Assembly: GCA_900769475.1 (NCBI GenBank)
Contig: CAAGGQ010000172.1
Location: 1 to 18,274 of the forward strand
Length of the DNA: 18,274 nucleotides
From: Clostridia bacterium
GTDB taxonomy: Bacteria > Bacillota > Clostridia > Oscillospirales > CAG-272
Reading direction: 5' to 3'
Numbering within the stretch: the first letter of the stretch is position 1; every line of letters starts with the position of its first letter. A model generated the notes under the pieces. That model was given only the letters and a program-made list of their open reading frames with translations, was not told the DNA's origin and did not search any database. A program made the position numbers and the translations under genes. Shown in pieces: positions 11,462-18,199 of the stretch.

Positions 11462-11764
11462 ATGACCACTCAATACACCGTTAAAATGCTTAAGGATACC
11501 GCAGTGCAGAAGCTCTTTATGAGCTATGCATTTAATCAGACGCACGGCGGCGTGAATGGCGAAGATTACAAAACGGTTTATCATGGCGAAATCGAGCCCG
11601 GCCGCACAACGCTTGAAACGCTTGAGCGTATCTGGTTTACTCTGAACATGCACCACCCCGCGGATTACAATCACCGTAGCTTGAGTGTGTCGGATGTTGT
11701 CGCCCTACCCGGAGATGATGGCATCTGGTACGCTGACAGCTCGGGATGGGTTCGGATATTCTGA
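11462..11764 (+). CDS. YodL-like domain protein, 100 aa
   Basis: ATG 11462 follows GAGGAGCGATAAC. The C-terminal half (LETLERIWFTLNMHHPADYN, RSLSVSDVVALPGDDG, WYADSSGWVRIF) has the order seen in YodL-like domains: F/W-x-LN, a HP-x-DY turn, then RSLSVSDVV and a DS-x-G end. Such domains occur in Firmicutes phages and conjugative elements, often beside antirestriction and polyvalent proteins. The biochemical role is not established. Last gene of the rightward cargo block, closed by a terminator 13 bases later. Confidence 0.7.
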   Translation: MTTQYTVKMLKDTAVQKLFMSYAFNQTHGGVNGEDYKTVYHGEIEPGRTTLETLERIWFTLNMHHPADYNHRSLSVSDVVALPGDDGIWYADSSGWVRIF

Positions 11765-11777
11765 GCATATAAGACTA

Positions 11778-11810
11778 CCCCGCCGGAGATCATCCAGCGG
11801 GGCTTTTTTT
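11778..11810 (+). terminator. Intrinsic terminator of the cargo block
   Basis: CCCCGC (11778-11783) pairs with GCGGGG (11797-11802), followed by C and seven T (11804-11810). The T-run also supplies the TAA of the leftward gene ending at 11809, so the two converging transcripts meet here. Confidence 0.85.
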
Positions 11811-12240
11811 ATATCACTTTTCGCAGATACTCAATTCCGCGTTGCAATGCACCCAGGGCGGCGTCGCTTGTCCATGTTGTGTTTGTGCTTTTACCCAGTA
11901 CGCGGCCGATTGTGGCCAAACCTTGCCCGCGCAGATAGTACATGCGTACGGCTTTTTTTTCGTATCCTTCCGGCATTGACCATACATAGGGTCGCAGCTC
12001 CTTACGCAGATCCTGCAGCTCACGGAAAAGCTCGTTTGCCTTAATCTCCGCATCAGCGCTCAGCATTGCTCCCAGCTCAACCCGGCTCGCACCGCCTCCG
12101 CCATGTACTCCGCTTTCGCTCGGCGCTCCCGTGATACTTAGCGCGATGTTTTCCAGAGTCACCCGCGCTTGCGCTCTCGCTCTGTAATACCTCCGCGTTA
12201 TGCGCTCGATTCGGTCCAGTAAATCAATTTTAGTTTTCAA
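11809..12240 (-). CDS. Sigma-like / ArpU-RinA type late regulator, 143 aa
   Basis: The start is taken at TTG 12240 (KTKIDLLDRIERITRRYY), behind GGGAG with 9 bases; the frame is open to 12357, but that part crosses the iteron region. After an N-terminal helix pair there is a low-complexity turn (GGGGASR), then helical ELRPYVWSMPEGYEKKAVRM and YLRGQGLATIGRVLGKS, a sigma-region-4-like helix-turn-helix. Proteins of this sort close the early operon of many Firmicutes phages and switch on late genes beginning with terS. Here the late genes are mostly missing, so terS-terL could be its only local target. Confidence 0.65.
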   Translation of the reverse strand: MKTKIDLLDRIERITRRYYRARAQARVTLENIALSITGAPSESGVHGGGGASRVELGAMLSADAEIKANELFRELQDLRKELRPYVWSMPEGYEKKAVRMYYLRGQGLATIGRVLGKSTNTTWTSDAALGALQRGIEYLRKVI

Positions 12241-12263
12241 TCCCCCACGCTCCCTTCTGCGAT

Positions 12264-12533
12264 TGGTCCAGATGGTCCAGTTGTGGTCCAGTATTTTTTC
12301 AACGGGTGGACCACGAAAAAGCCTTGATTTTCCTACGTTTTTTGATAATTGGTCCACATGGTCCAGTCAAAACACACTCTCTTATAGGGAAAACAGATAC
12401 AGAGTGCTTTTCTCGCTCTCTCACTATGTTTTATTTATAAACATATCGAAAAAGTGCGGGAATGGTGGACCATGTGGACCATTTTGCTGTAAATAACTGG
12501 TAAAAGCTACAAGTTATCCACATTTTATCCACA
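12264..12533. other. ori: Candidate replication origin: iterons, AT-rich region, two DnaA boxes
   Basis: GGTCCA occurs at 12265, 12274, 12285, 12351 and 12360, and in reverse (TGGACC) at 12307, 12466 and 12475. TGGTCCACATGGTCCA (12350-12365) and TGGACCATGTGGACCA (12466-12481) are a perfect 16-bp inverted pair. Between them lie 100 AT-rich bases with a further inverted repeat ATGTTT/AAACAT (12426-12444). Two perfect DnaA boxes TTATCCACA follow at 12514-12522 and 12525-12533, 11 bases apart. The replication helicase gene ends five bases later. SaPI-type origins have the same plan, short iterons on both sides of an AT-rich stretch beside the replication genes. Confidence 0.8.
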
Positions 12534-12537
12534 ATCG

Positions 12538-14424
12538 TCATTCATCGAAGGAAACTTGATCTTCCTCGTCCACTTCCTCAAAGCCATCATCCAGGCGTAG
12601 ACCGACGCAAGCGACGCGCACTTTGTCGATTACTTTGCGGCACGTGCAGCGCCTATCGTCTCGATCAACCACCAACAGCCCCTTACGCTTAGCCCAGCTC
12701 ACAAACGCCGTGGGGCTATATCCGGCATCGATCAACATGCGGTCAAACGCCGTCTTAACGATATAGCAAACATTGCTGCCGTATCGCTGATCTATAATGC
12801 CCATCACGCGATTGGTCGGCATGATCTCGCGTCCGTCCTTTCCTTTGATGATAAAATTCATCTGATTCTCGCCCAGCGCGCCCATGATGTACTCGTAGCA
12901 GCGCGCCTGAACATCCACCGCGTCTTTGGTCGTGAGGAAGGGGACAATATCTTCGCACGTCAGCGCCTTGCCGTCTTTGAACAGCAGGACGTCCGCGAAG
13001 AAATCAGCCGTCAACAGCACAGAGGCGGACAAGAGCTGCTTCTCATTCACCTTGCTATTTTTGCTCAGCTCATCGAAAAGCGCCTTTTGTACCACGCGCA
13101 ATTGCTGCATGACTTCAGGATCGCTCATGGCCTCGACAAACTCGCGCCCGGCAAAACCGTAGTTGTTGCAGCACGTGTCCATGATCGCGTTGAAATCCTT
13201 AAAGTATTGCTGCCCGCCTGCCGTCACCTCGATAACTCGCGCTGCCGCACCGCCTCCGGAGTTGGCCTTGAGGATAGGTTCTTCGCCCGTGGACAGCATA
13301 CACGTTGACCATCTGCCCTGCGACCTGAGGCCGCCTTCCTTCGCGCCGCGCATGCGGCCCATGCCCTCGCATAGCGTGTAGATAATGCCGTCAAAATCTT
13401 TCACCGCGTGGGCCAGAATCTGCAGCTCGTTGAGGATAATCGGCACGTTACGGCAGAAAGAGGCGTACTGTTCCAGACCTACCGCCGTCGCATCCATCGT
13501 CTTTACGTAGCCGGCCTTGGGGTCTGCCCATACGCTCGCGGCCACATGCAGGCCGACCGTCTTGCCGCATCCGGTATCACCCCAGAAGTGCACGAAGAAG
13601 GGAAGCGCGGACAGAGGCTGCACAAGCGGGCCAGCGAACGCCGCAGCCAGCATAATGCGCGCGGCCATACTCTCACCGCTGCGAATGCCACGCGCCATCT
13701 CCAACCACTTCTCGCGGCTACCGTGGGACGTGAAGGAATTAAACATGCGGCGCAGCTCCTCGTTTTCGCCGTCATACTCGACATCATCGCAGTAGGGTGA
13801 GAATGTGCCGTCGCTTAGCCAGCCCAGACGCCCAACCGCCATCTGCTCGCCCAGCGCGTCATAATTCCACGCCTCCAGCTCGCTCAGATAGCAAACCAGC
13901 GCACGGGCATTCTCGCTTGTTACGCCAATTCCGTTACTCGCCAGCGATACGATTTTCTGCGCACTTGCAAGCGTAGCTTTGGGGACTACAAGCTTTTTCC
14001 AGTGAGCGCCGCGCCTATAAGACAACTGCATGCGCTCCTCGTTCGTGTCGATATTGACAAGGCGCTTTACAGGCATGATGGGATGGGATATCACTTGCTG
14101 CTCGAAGTCTCCAAACCCAGCGCAGAAAATGCCATCGTCCGTGCACGTGTACGCGCCGCACATCAGCTCCAGCTCTTGGCCGCTGAACTCCGTGGCGCTC
14201 GTCTTTTTATCGTTGCGCGCCACTTCGCCCAGCTGCTTGAGATAGCCGCGCCAGACCGTCAAAAAACGGCGGAAGCCCACACTCGCAGCGGCCTTTTGTA
14301 CGCGGGTGAGCTGCAACTCAAGCTGGAATTTATCCTCGCGGAACTGAGCCAGCCACTCATAGGGCGCAAGCCCCTCAAAATCCTCACGCGTCCATTGCGG
14401 GATCGCCGTCATTGCTGTTGCCAT
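12538..14424 (-). CDS. DUF927-type replicative helicase / ATPase, 628 aa
   Basis: The centre is a P-loop ATPase of the DUF927 family: Walker A WGDTGCGKT (281-289), Walker B VPIILNE (327-333) and an arginine-finger-like GGAAARVIEV (391-400). The first 150 residues are a separate domain. The last 90 include FDRMLIDAGYSPTAFVSWAK, a likely winged helix, and an acidic tail (DDGFEEVDEEDQVSFDE). DUF927 proteins act with CHC2 primase-like proteins as phage or plasmid replication helicases. The start at 14424 has CGAGGT ahead and lies 41 bases inside the primase gene. Being next to the iterons, its C-terminal domain is a candidate origin binder, which is inference. Confidence 0.85.
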   Translation of the reverse strand: MATAMTAIPQWTREDFEGLAPYEWLAQFREDKFQLELQLTRVQKAAASVGFRRFLTVWRGYLKQLGEVARNDKKTSATEFSGQELELMCGAYTCTDDGIFCAGFGDFEQQVISHPIMPVKRLVNIDTNEERMQLSYRRGAHWKKLVVPKATLASAQKIVSLASNGIGVTSENARALVCYLSELEAWNYDALGEQMAVGRLGWLSDGTFSPYCDDVEYDGENEELRRMFNSFTSHGSREKWLEMARGIRSGESMAARIMLAAAFAGPLVQPLSALPFFVHFWGDTGCGKTVGLHVAASVWADPKAGYVKTMDATAVGLEQYASFCRNVPIILNELQILAHAVKDFDGIIYTLCEGMGRMRGAKEGGLRSQGRWSTCMLSTGEEPILKANSGGGAAARVIEVTAGGQQYFKDFNAIMDTCCNNYGFAGREFVEAMSDPEVMQQLRVVQKALFDELSKNSKVNEKQLLSASVLLTADFFADVLLFKDGKALTCEDIVPFLTTKDAVDVQARCYEYIMGALGENQMNFIIKGKDGREIMPTNRVMGIIDQRYGSNVCYIVKTAFDRMLIDAGYSPTAFVSWAKRKGLLVVDRDDRRCTCRKVIDKVRVACVGLRLDDGFEEVDEEDQVSFDE

Positions 14425-14965
14425 CGTCTACCTCGTATCTATGTTTAATCGCTTGAATCATGGGCGTAACGTCCCACGCAAACAAATCTCCAGTTTTCAG
14501 GTGTCTATCCAGCAGCGCGTCGATGTCATCAATCACGCTCTGCGCGTCCTCAGCTGCCGTCGCATTAAGCCATCGTCGCAGCCCTGACAACGCGTCTACT
14601 TGCGCATCGGAAAAGCTGATCGCCTCTTCCCGGCGCTTTTGCATCGCCAGCATTTCGCGCCGCATCTTGCTCTCGTATACAGGGGAAGCGCGCTGCCCGC
14701 GAACCGGAACTCCAAAGTCCGCGGACAAGCGCAGTACAGTCTCAGGGAATCGCAAGCCACAAAGACGCCGCGCGAACTCGATCACATCACCGCCGGCATG
14801 GCAGACGTGACAATACCACACTCGGTCCGTCAGCGCAAGGTTGAAATGCACGCCTCCATGAAACGGGCACGGAATGCGCTGGTTGCGGATTTTTGCTTGC
14901 GGGATGTAGCGCTCTACCACCATCGGGACAGTTATGCTCTCTCGCAGCGCGTCGTATTTATCCAT
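14384..14965 (-). CDS. CHC2 zinc-finger primase-like protein, 193 aa
   Basis: ATG 14965 (MDKYDALRESITVPMVVERY) follows GGGAGAACGCA and overlaps the ERCC4-type gene by 8 bases. The zinc finger of DnaG-type primases is clear: C33-PF-H36 and C52-HV-C55 (IPCPFHGG, WYCHVCHAGGD), followed by VIEFARRLCGLRFPETVLRL, the typical continuation. After residue 90 it is helical; no TOPRIM catalytic domain exists and none is encoded nearby, so it cannot be a full primase. It probably recognises template for the DUF927 helicase or a host enzyme. Such short CHC2 proteins beside DUF927 genes are normal in Clostridia phages. Confidence 0.85.
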   Translation of the reverse strand: MDKYDALRESITVPMVVERYIPQAKIRNQRIPCPFHGGVHFNLALTDRVWYCHVCHAGGDVIEFARRLCGLRFPETVLRLSADFGVPVRGQRASPVYESKMRREMLAMQKRREEAISFSDAQVDALSGLRRWLNATAAEDAQSVIDDIDALLDRHLKTGDLFAWDVTPMIQAIKHRYEVDDGNSNDGDPAMDA

Positions 14966-15416
14966 TGCGTTCTCCCTCGTAGTTGAGTATTTCCAGTATG
15001 CGTCGTCCCGTGCTCCGCTTGTCACAGAACAGGAACTCCACGCCGTAGGATATATGCGCGCGGTACATGCGCTCGCACAAGGTCTTGCCGGTAACTCGGC
15101 TGTATTTGCTCTGCCAATGCTTGACGTCTTCCATGCGCTTGATCGTGCCGCCATGCTCGCACAGGATATAAAGCTTGATCTTGCGTTCATGAGCCCGCCT
15201 GATCTCGCGCCAGAAGCGGGAGGAGTCCTTGCTGCAAAGGTTAGTCAGCAGCTCGTTCAAATCCTTTTTCCGGTCAACGCTCACGCTGTCTCTTTCGGAT
15301 AGCATGTAGTCGCCCACGTCCAGCTTGCACATGGTGTACGGCACACGGTTTTGCGTCATGTGCGCTATGATCTTGGCAATCGCCTGCGGGTGCTCCCGCG
15401 TGTCAATTAGCAGCAT
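14958..15416 (-). CDS. ERCC4-type (XPF/Mus81-like) nuclease, 152 aa
   Basis: The nuclease signature is complete: LLIDTREHP (2-10), then LDVGDYML and SVDRKKDLNELL, which together give the D...GD...V-x-RK pattern of the ERCC4 fold. FWREIRRAHERKIKLYILCE continues the fold. No helix-hairpin-helix is present, as usual for short phage versions. It likely cuts branched or flapped DNA during phage recombination or replication. It lies in the leftward operon between the RHH-like gene and the primase gene, overlapping both. ATG 15416 lies inside the previous gene with GGCGGAGA just ahead. Confidence 0.85.
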   Translation of the reverse strand: MLLIDTREHPQAIAKIIAHMTQNRVPYTMCKLDVGDYMLSERDSVSVDRKKDLNELLTNLCSKDSSRFWREIRRAHERKIKLYILCEHGGTIKRMEDVKHWQSKYSRVTGKTLCERMYRAHISYGVEFLFCDKRSTGRRILEILNYEGERNG

Positions 15417-15747
15417 TCTCCGCCTCTAAATACATCGCAACAGCCCGTTCCATCGCCTCTTGCATCCCCACGCTTCCGTCCTTTTCAGCCTTGCGTTGCA
15501 ACGCCTCAAATATCGCTTCAGACGTGCGGAATGTGATGCGGTTACTCTTTGCTTTGCTGCGAATGTCGCGTCTCTTGCGCTTGATTTCGACGCCGTTTTT
15601 CGCCAACACTTTCTCAGCCTCCGCGGTCAGTCGAACCCCGTATTTTTCAGGGTGTCGGCATCTGGACCACAGGGGCTTGTCGAAGCCGTCGTACTTTTCC
15701 TTCAGTACCGCCACGGCCTCGACAGGAATCTCACAGCCCCCGCGCAT
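15403..15747 (-). CDS. Ribbon-helix-helix-like protein, 114 aa
   Basis: It begins two bases after the SSB stop with no clear ribosome binding site, so translation is probably coupled. The N-terminal 50 residues (GGCEIPVEAVAVLKEKYDGF, LWSRCRHPEKYGVRLT) are unfamiliar. Residues 55-68 are very basic (IKRKRRDIRSKAKS). The C-terminal 45 (NRITFRTSEAIFEALQRKAE and MQEAMERAVAMYLEAE) have the strand-helix-helix outline of CopG/Arc-type DNA-binding domains. A transcriptional or DNA-handling role within the recombination operon is likely but unproven. Confidence 0.6.
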   Translation of the reverse strand: MRGGCEIPVEAVAVLKEKYDGFDKPLWSRCRHPEKYGVRLTAEAEKVLAKNGVEIKRKRRDIRSKAKSNRITFRTSEAIFEALQRKAEKDGSVGMQEAMERAVAMYLEAENAAN

Positions 15748-15749
15748 GG

Positions 15750-16154
15750 TTAGAAGGGCAGGGGCTCGTTATCGTCGACCTCAACGAATTTCGTGCCCAT
15801 GTCGGATTTCAGGCTGTCCATAGCCTTCTCGCCTTCGCCGATATCGCGCTTGCCGCAGAAGTGGGCCTTGTCAACAGTCAGTCGCAGAATGCTCTTGTTG
15901 TTGCCTTCGTTGTCGGTCCACTCGTTGGTTTCCAGCTCGCCTTCCACGACAATCTCAGAGCCCTTCTTGAAATACTTGCCAATGAAGTCAGCAGTATAAC
16001 GCCACGCCTGACAGGGGAGGAAGCACTTGCGCTCGGTTTCCTTGTAGCGCTCGCTCCACGCCACAGTAAAAGCGCAAACAGAAACATCGCTCTGGGTCTT
16101 CTTGACTTCGGGATCGCGGGTGAGGCGTCCCTGCAGTACTACTTTGTTAATCAT
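15750..16154 (-). CDS. ssb: Single-stranded DNA-binding protein (SSB)
   Basis: A 134-residue OB-fold SSB: MINKVVLQGRLTRDPEVKKT, VCAFTVAWSE, CQAWRYTADFIGKYFKKGS, IVVEGELETNEW are the standard strands. The C-terminal acidic tip VDDNEPLPF is the SSB tail that recruits replication and repair partners. It starts at 16154 after AAAGGTAGGCAACA, overlapping recT by 8 bases. It covers single strands made by the exonuclease and helicase of this operon; the neighbours recT and recE-like gene make a complete recombination module. Confidence 0.92.
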   Translation of the reverse strand: MINKVVLQGRLTRDPEVKKTQSDVSVCAFTVAWSERYKETERKCFLPCQAWRYTADFIGKYFKKGSEIVVEGELETNEWTDNEGNNKSILRLTVDKAHFCGKRDIGEGEKAMDSLKSDMGTKFVEVDDNEPLPF

Positions 16155-16809
16155 TGTTGCCTACCTTTCCGGCTTTCGCCACTCGTTTTTGCAGTTGTTC
16201 GTTCAGCGTCGCAGCGGTCGTTTTCTGGCTTTCCGCCGCGTCGTAAACTTCTTCAGCGGTTTGTACGCCCATCATAGCCTCAGGGCAATGCACGCGGGCA
16301 AAGAAGGCGCCGGCACGATACGCCAGCATCAGCTCCGGCATGTTCTTCCACTTGGGGTTGGACAGCCAGCCTTCGTTCTTGGCCATCTGCATGGTGACTT
16401 CAGTGCCTTGCACAGTTTCGCCATTGCTGATGCGCACAGCCTCCACGTAGCAGCCGCGACTGTCGGTCCCCTTCGTGCCGGTGTATACGTGGCGCACGTC
16501 CTTGAATTTGCCGCAGTTGTTAATCAGCATAATGCACGCCTGTCCGGCCCAGCTCGGCTTGCCCTTCACGACGTACATGTTTTGCATAACAACCATCGGG
16601 CTCACGTTCATGCGCGACGCGATTTCAAGCGCCAGGAAACAGTCCTCCGGCTTGTTCTGATACGCCTGGGGCACAAGGTTGGTCTTAGCCAGCATGCCAG
16701 CACTTCTCGCCAGCTGATCGAACGCTGCCTTGTCCGTCCAGACGCTCGGCGCGACAATCGGCGCACTGGACAGCGTAGTTTCCGCGTCCTTGATGACAAT
16801 CTCGCTCAT
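16147..16809 (-). CDS. recT: RecT-family single-strand annealing protein, 220 aa
   Basis: The RecT core is recognisable: LALEIASRMNVSPMVVMQNM, YVVKGKPSWAGQACIMLIN, GTEVTMQMAKNEGWL and MPELMLAYRAGAFFAR. RecT anneals complementary strands and promotes recombination with its exonuclease partner, here the gene immediately upstream (16810-17616; adjacent ends). Start 16809 follows AAGGAG at 9 bases. Length is slightly below the usual 250-300, with a short C-terminus rich in K and N. Confidence 0.92.
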   Translation of the reverse strand: MSEIVIKDAETTLSSAPIVAPSVWTDKAAFDQLARSAGMLAKTNLVPQAYQNKPEDCFLALEIASRMNVSPMVVMQNMYVVKGKPSWAGQACIMLINNCGKFKDVRHVYTGTKGTDSRGCYVEAVRISNGETVQGTEVTMQMAKNEGWLSNPKWKNMPELMLAYRAGAFFARVHCPEAMMGVQTAEEVYDAAESQKTTAATLNEQLQKRVAKAGKVGNND

Positions 16810-17616
16810 TTACTCATACTCCTTTTGCAGATAATAAGGCAGGCTCAGGTCGCTCATGTCCCCGTCCGGCCCGTTGTAACAAAACCAGTTCCCGCTCTCC
16901 TCGCAAGCTGCGACCTTTCCGATGTACTCTCTGAAAAGGTCTTTCCCGCGCAGGATCACGTAATTATCAGCCGCAAGCACATTCACCGCGTACGGCGGCG
17001 TCTTCTCCACCGCGATGAAAATAAACGCCGGGTCGCGTCCGGTGCATGCCGACACACCCTCGCAGTACATGCCGGCCTGGAGATCATAGCCGTGTCTCAC
17101 AGCCTCGCGCATAAACGTTTCCGTCGATGCATCAGCGCAAGTCTTGACATCCACAATGGCCAGCGTGTCGCCGATCTCCACTTCCGCGTCCGTTCTGATC
17201 TTGCACTTGAGTCCCGTCAGCTCATCCGTCCAGAAGTAGCTCGTTTCATGGCGTCCCTCCAGCAGAGCGCTTGCGACTGGATGATTAGAGATGGCCTCGC
17301 GGATCCCCATGCACTTTTCGTAATCCGCTTGCGTTATGGCCTCTCGTTCGCCGATATCCTGCAGGAAGGTTTCCCAGATTTTGCGGCCCTCTTTGGTTGC
17401 TTTACTCGCGCCCGGAGCGACGGCATAACACTGGTCGAAGATCTCCGGCTGCAGAACGGCGCAATGTACGGCGCGTCCCAGCAGCAAAGCAGGAGAGTCC
17501 GGCTGAGGGTGATCCAGCGCCCACTTGTAATGCGCGGGGCTCTTGCTCATGTTAAACAGAGCGCTCCGGCGGATGCCTGGTGCGGCATTGTACTCCGCCT
17601 CAGTGATGTTTCTCAT
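16810..17616 (-). CDS. RecE-like PD-(D/E)XK exonuclease, 268 aa
   Basis: Resembles the phage exonucleases of the DUF3799/RecE type. ALLLGRAVHCAVLQPEIFD is the N-terminal conserved helix, GLKCKIRTDAEVEIGDTLAI with VDVKTCADAS carries the D...D-x-K catalytic residues, and GYDLQAGMYCEG is the conserved Q-x2-Y motif. It degrades one strand of duplex ends so that RecT can act. Start 17616 follows GGAGGAGCT and forms an ATGA overlap with the gene ahead. Confidence 0.88.
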   Translation of the reverse strand: MRNITEAEYNAAPGIRRSALFNMSKSPAHYKWALDHPQPDSPALLLGRAVHCAVLQPEIFDQCYAVAPGASKATKEGRKIWETFLQDIGEREAITQADYEKCMGIREAISNHPVASALLEGRHETSYFWTDELTGLKCKIRTDAEVEIGDTLAIVDVKTCADASTETFMREAVRHGYDLQAGMYCEGVSACTGRDPAFIFIAVEKTPPYAVNVLAADNYVILRGKDLFREYIGKVAACEESGNWFCYNGPDGDMSDLSLPYYLQKEYE

Positions 17617-17987
17617 AGCTCCTCCCCCATTACCTCGGCAATTTTGTAAATGTATTTTTCGTGCACAGGCCGCGTCCCGCGCTCCCAGGAATTTACAAGC
17701 GACAGAGAAACGCCAATCTTGTTAGCAAGGTCGATCTGCCTCATTTTATGCCTGCCGCGAAATCGCCGGATTCGTGCAGGAAGCCCTTCGGGTGATCTGT
17801 ACCACTGCCGCCAGTTCCCCTCCACGCAATCTTCACAGTACGCATAATCACCCAGCTGCACATAGTGTTCGAGGTTGTCAATCTCGCGCTTGCAGCAATC
17901 GCAGTTCAGAATATACTCCTCCTCCGGTTCGCAGCGTCCGCAACCGTCGCACTCCTTGCTGCTCAATAACCTACATGGGTATCCCAC
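17613..17987 (-). CDS. XRE HTH protein with N-terminal zinc knuckles, 124 aa
   Basis: I select GTG 17987 (GYPCRLLSSKECDGCGRC) because AGGAG precedes it by 7 bases; a GTG six codons upstream (18005) is in frame. Seven to nine cysteines fall in two groups: CDGCGRC, then CDCC and YAYCEDC, enough for two zinc sites. Residues 80-124 are an XRE helix-turn-helix (KMRQIDLANKIGVSLSLVNS, WERGTRPVHEKYIYKIAEVM). A transcription regulator opening the recombination part of the leftward operon is likely. The zinc plus XRE combination is unusual but seen in Clostridia phages. Confidence 0.75.
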   Translation of the reverse strand: MGYPCRLLSSKECDGCGRCEPEEEYILNCDCCKREIDNLEHYVQLGDYAYCEDCVEGNWRQWYRSPEGLPARIRRFRGRHKMRQIDLANKIGVSLSLVNSWERGTRPVHEKYIYKIAEVMGEEL

Positions 17988-18199
17988 GGACCTTCTCCTC
18001 TCCACGGTCTACGGCCGCAAAACAGCCTATCCGCAATTTCAGTCTGCTTTTCTTCTGGAAGCGAGTTAAGACGTTCAATTGTCTTTCGTTCAGCACGGGC
18101 AACATCTTCTGCAGTCTTAAACAGAGGACACGACTTGCCGTTGCGGCACTGCATGCGTTCAAGCGCAGAACAGGAAATTGCTCGGTTCATAGTTTCCAT
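17963..18199 (-). CDS. Small Cys-containing hypothetical protein, up to 78 aa
   Basis: The frame starts at ATG 18199 inside the terminal repeat, or at ATG 18154 (MQCRNGKSCPLFKTAEDVAR, 63 aa); neither has a clear ribosome binding site. It contains C-x4-C near the start and the helical stretch ERKTIERLNSLPEEKQTEIA; the end overlaps the HTH gene by 25 bases. On the circle it follows, and partly overlaps, the frame-shifted Cys-rich gene, so coupled translation is possible. Function unknown. Confidence 0.5.
   Translation of the reverse strand: METMNRAISCSALERMQCRNGKSCPLFKTAEDVARAERKTIERLNSLPEEKQTEIADRLFCGRRPWRGEGPWDTHVGY

Noticed and set aside
12265..12480. CRISPR array from the repeated GGTCCA units
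   Set aside because: Units are 6-7 bases with 2-4 base gaps and mixed orientation; this fits iterons, not CRISPR repeats and spacers.
16102..17649. Rightward open frame of about 515 codons
   Set aside because: It is antisense to recT and the exonuclease gene, which are firmly recognised; its composition (many His, Arg, Leu) is typical of a shadow.
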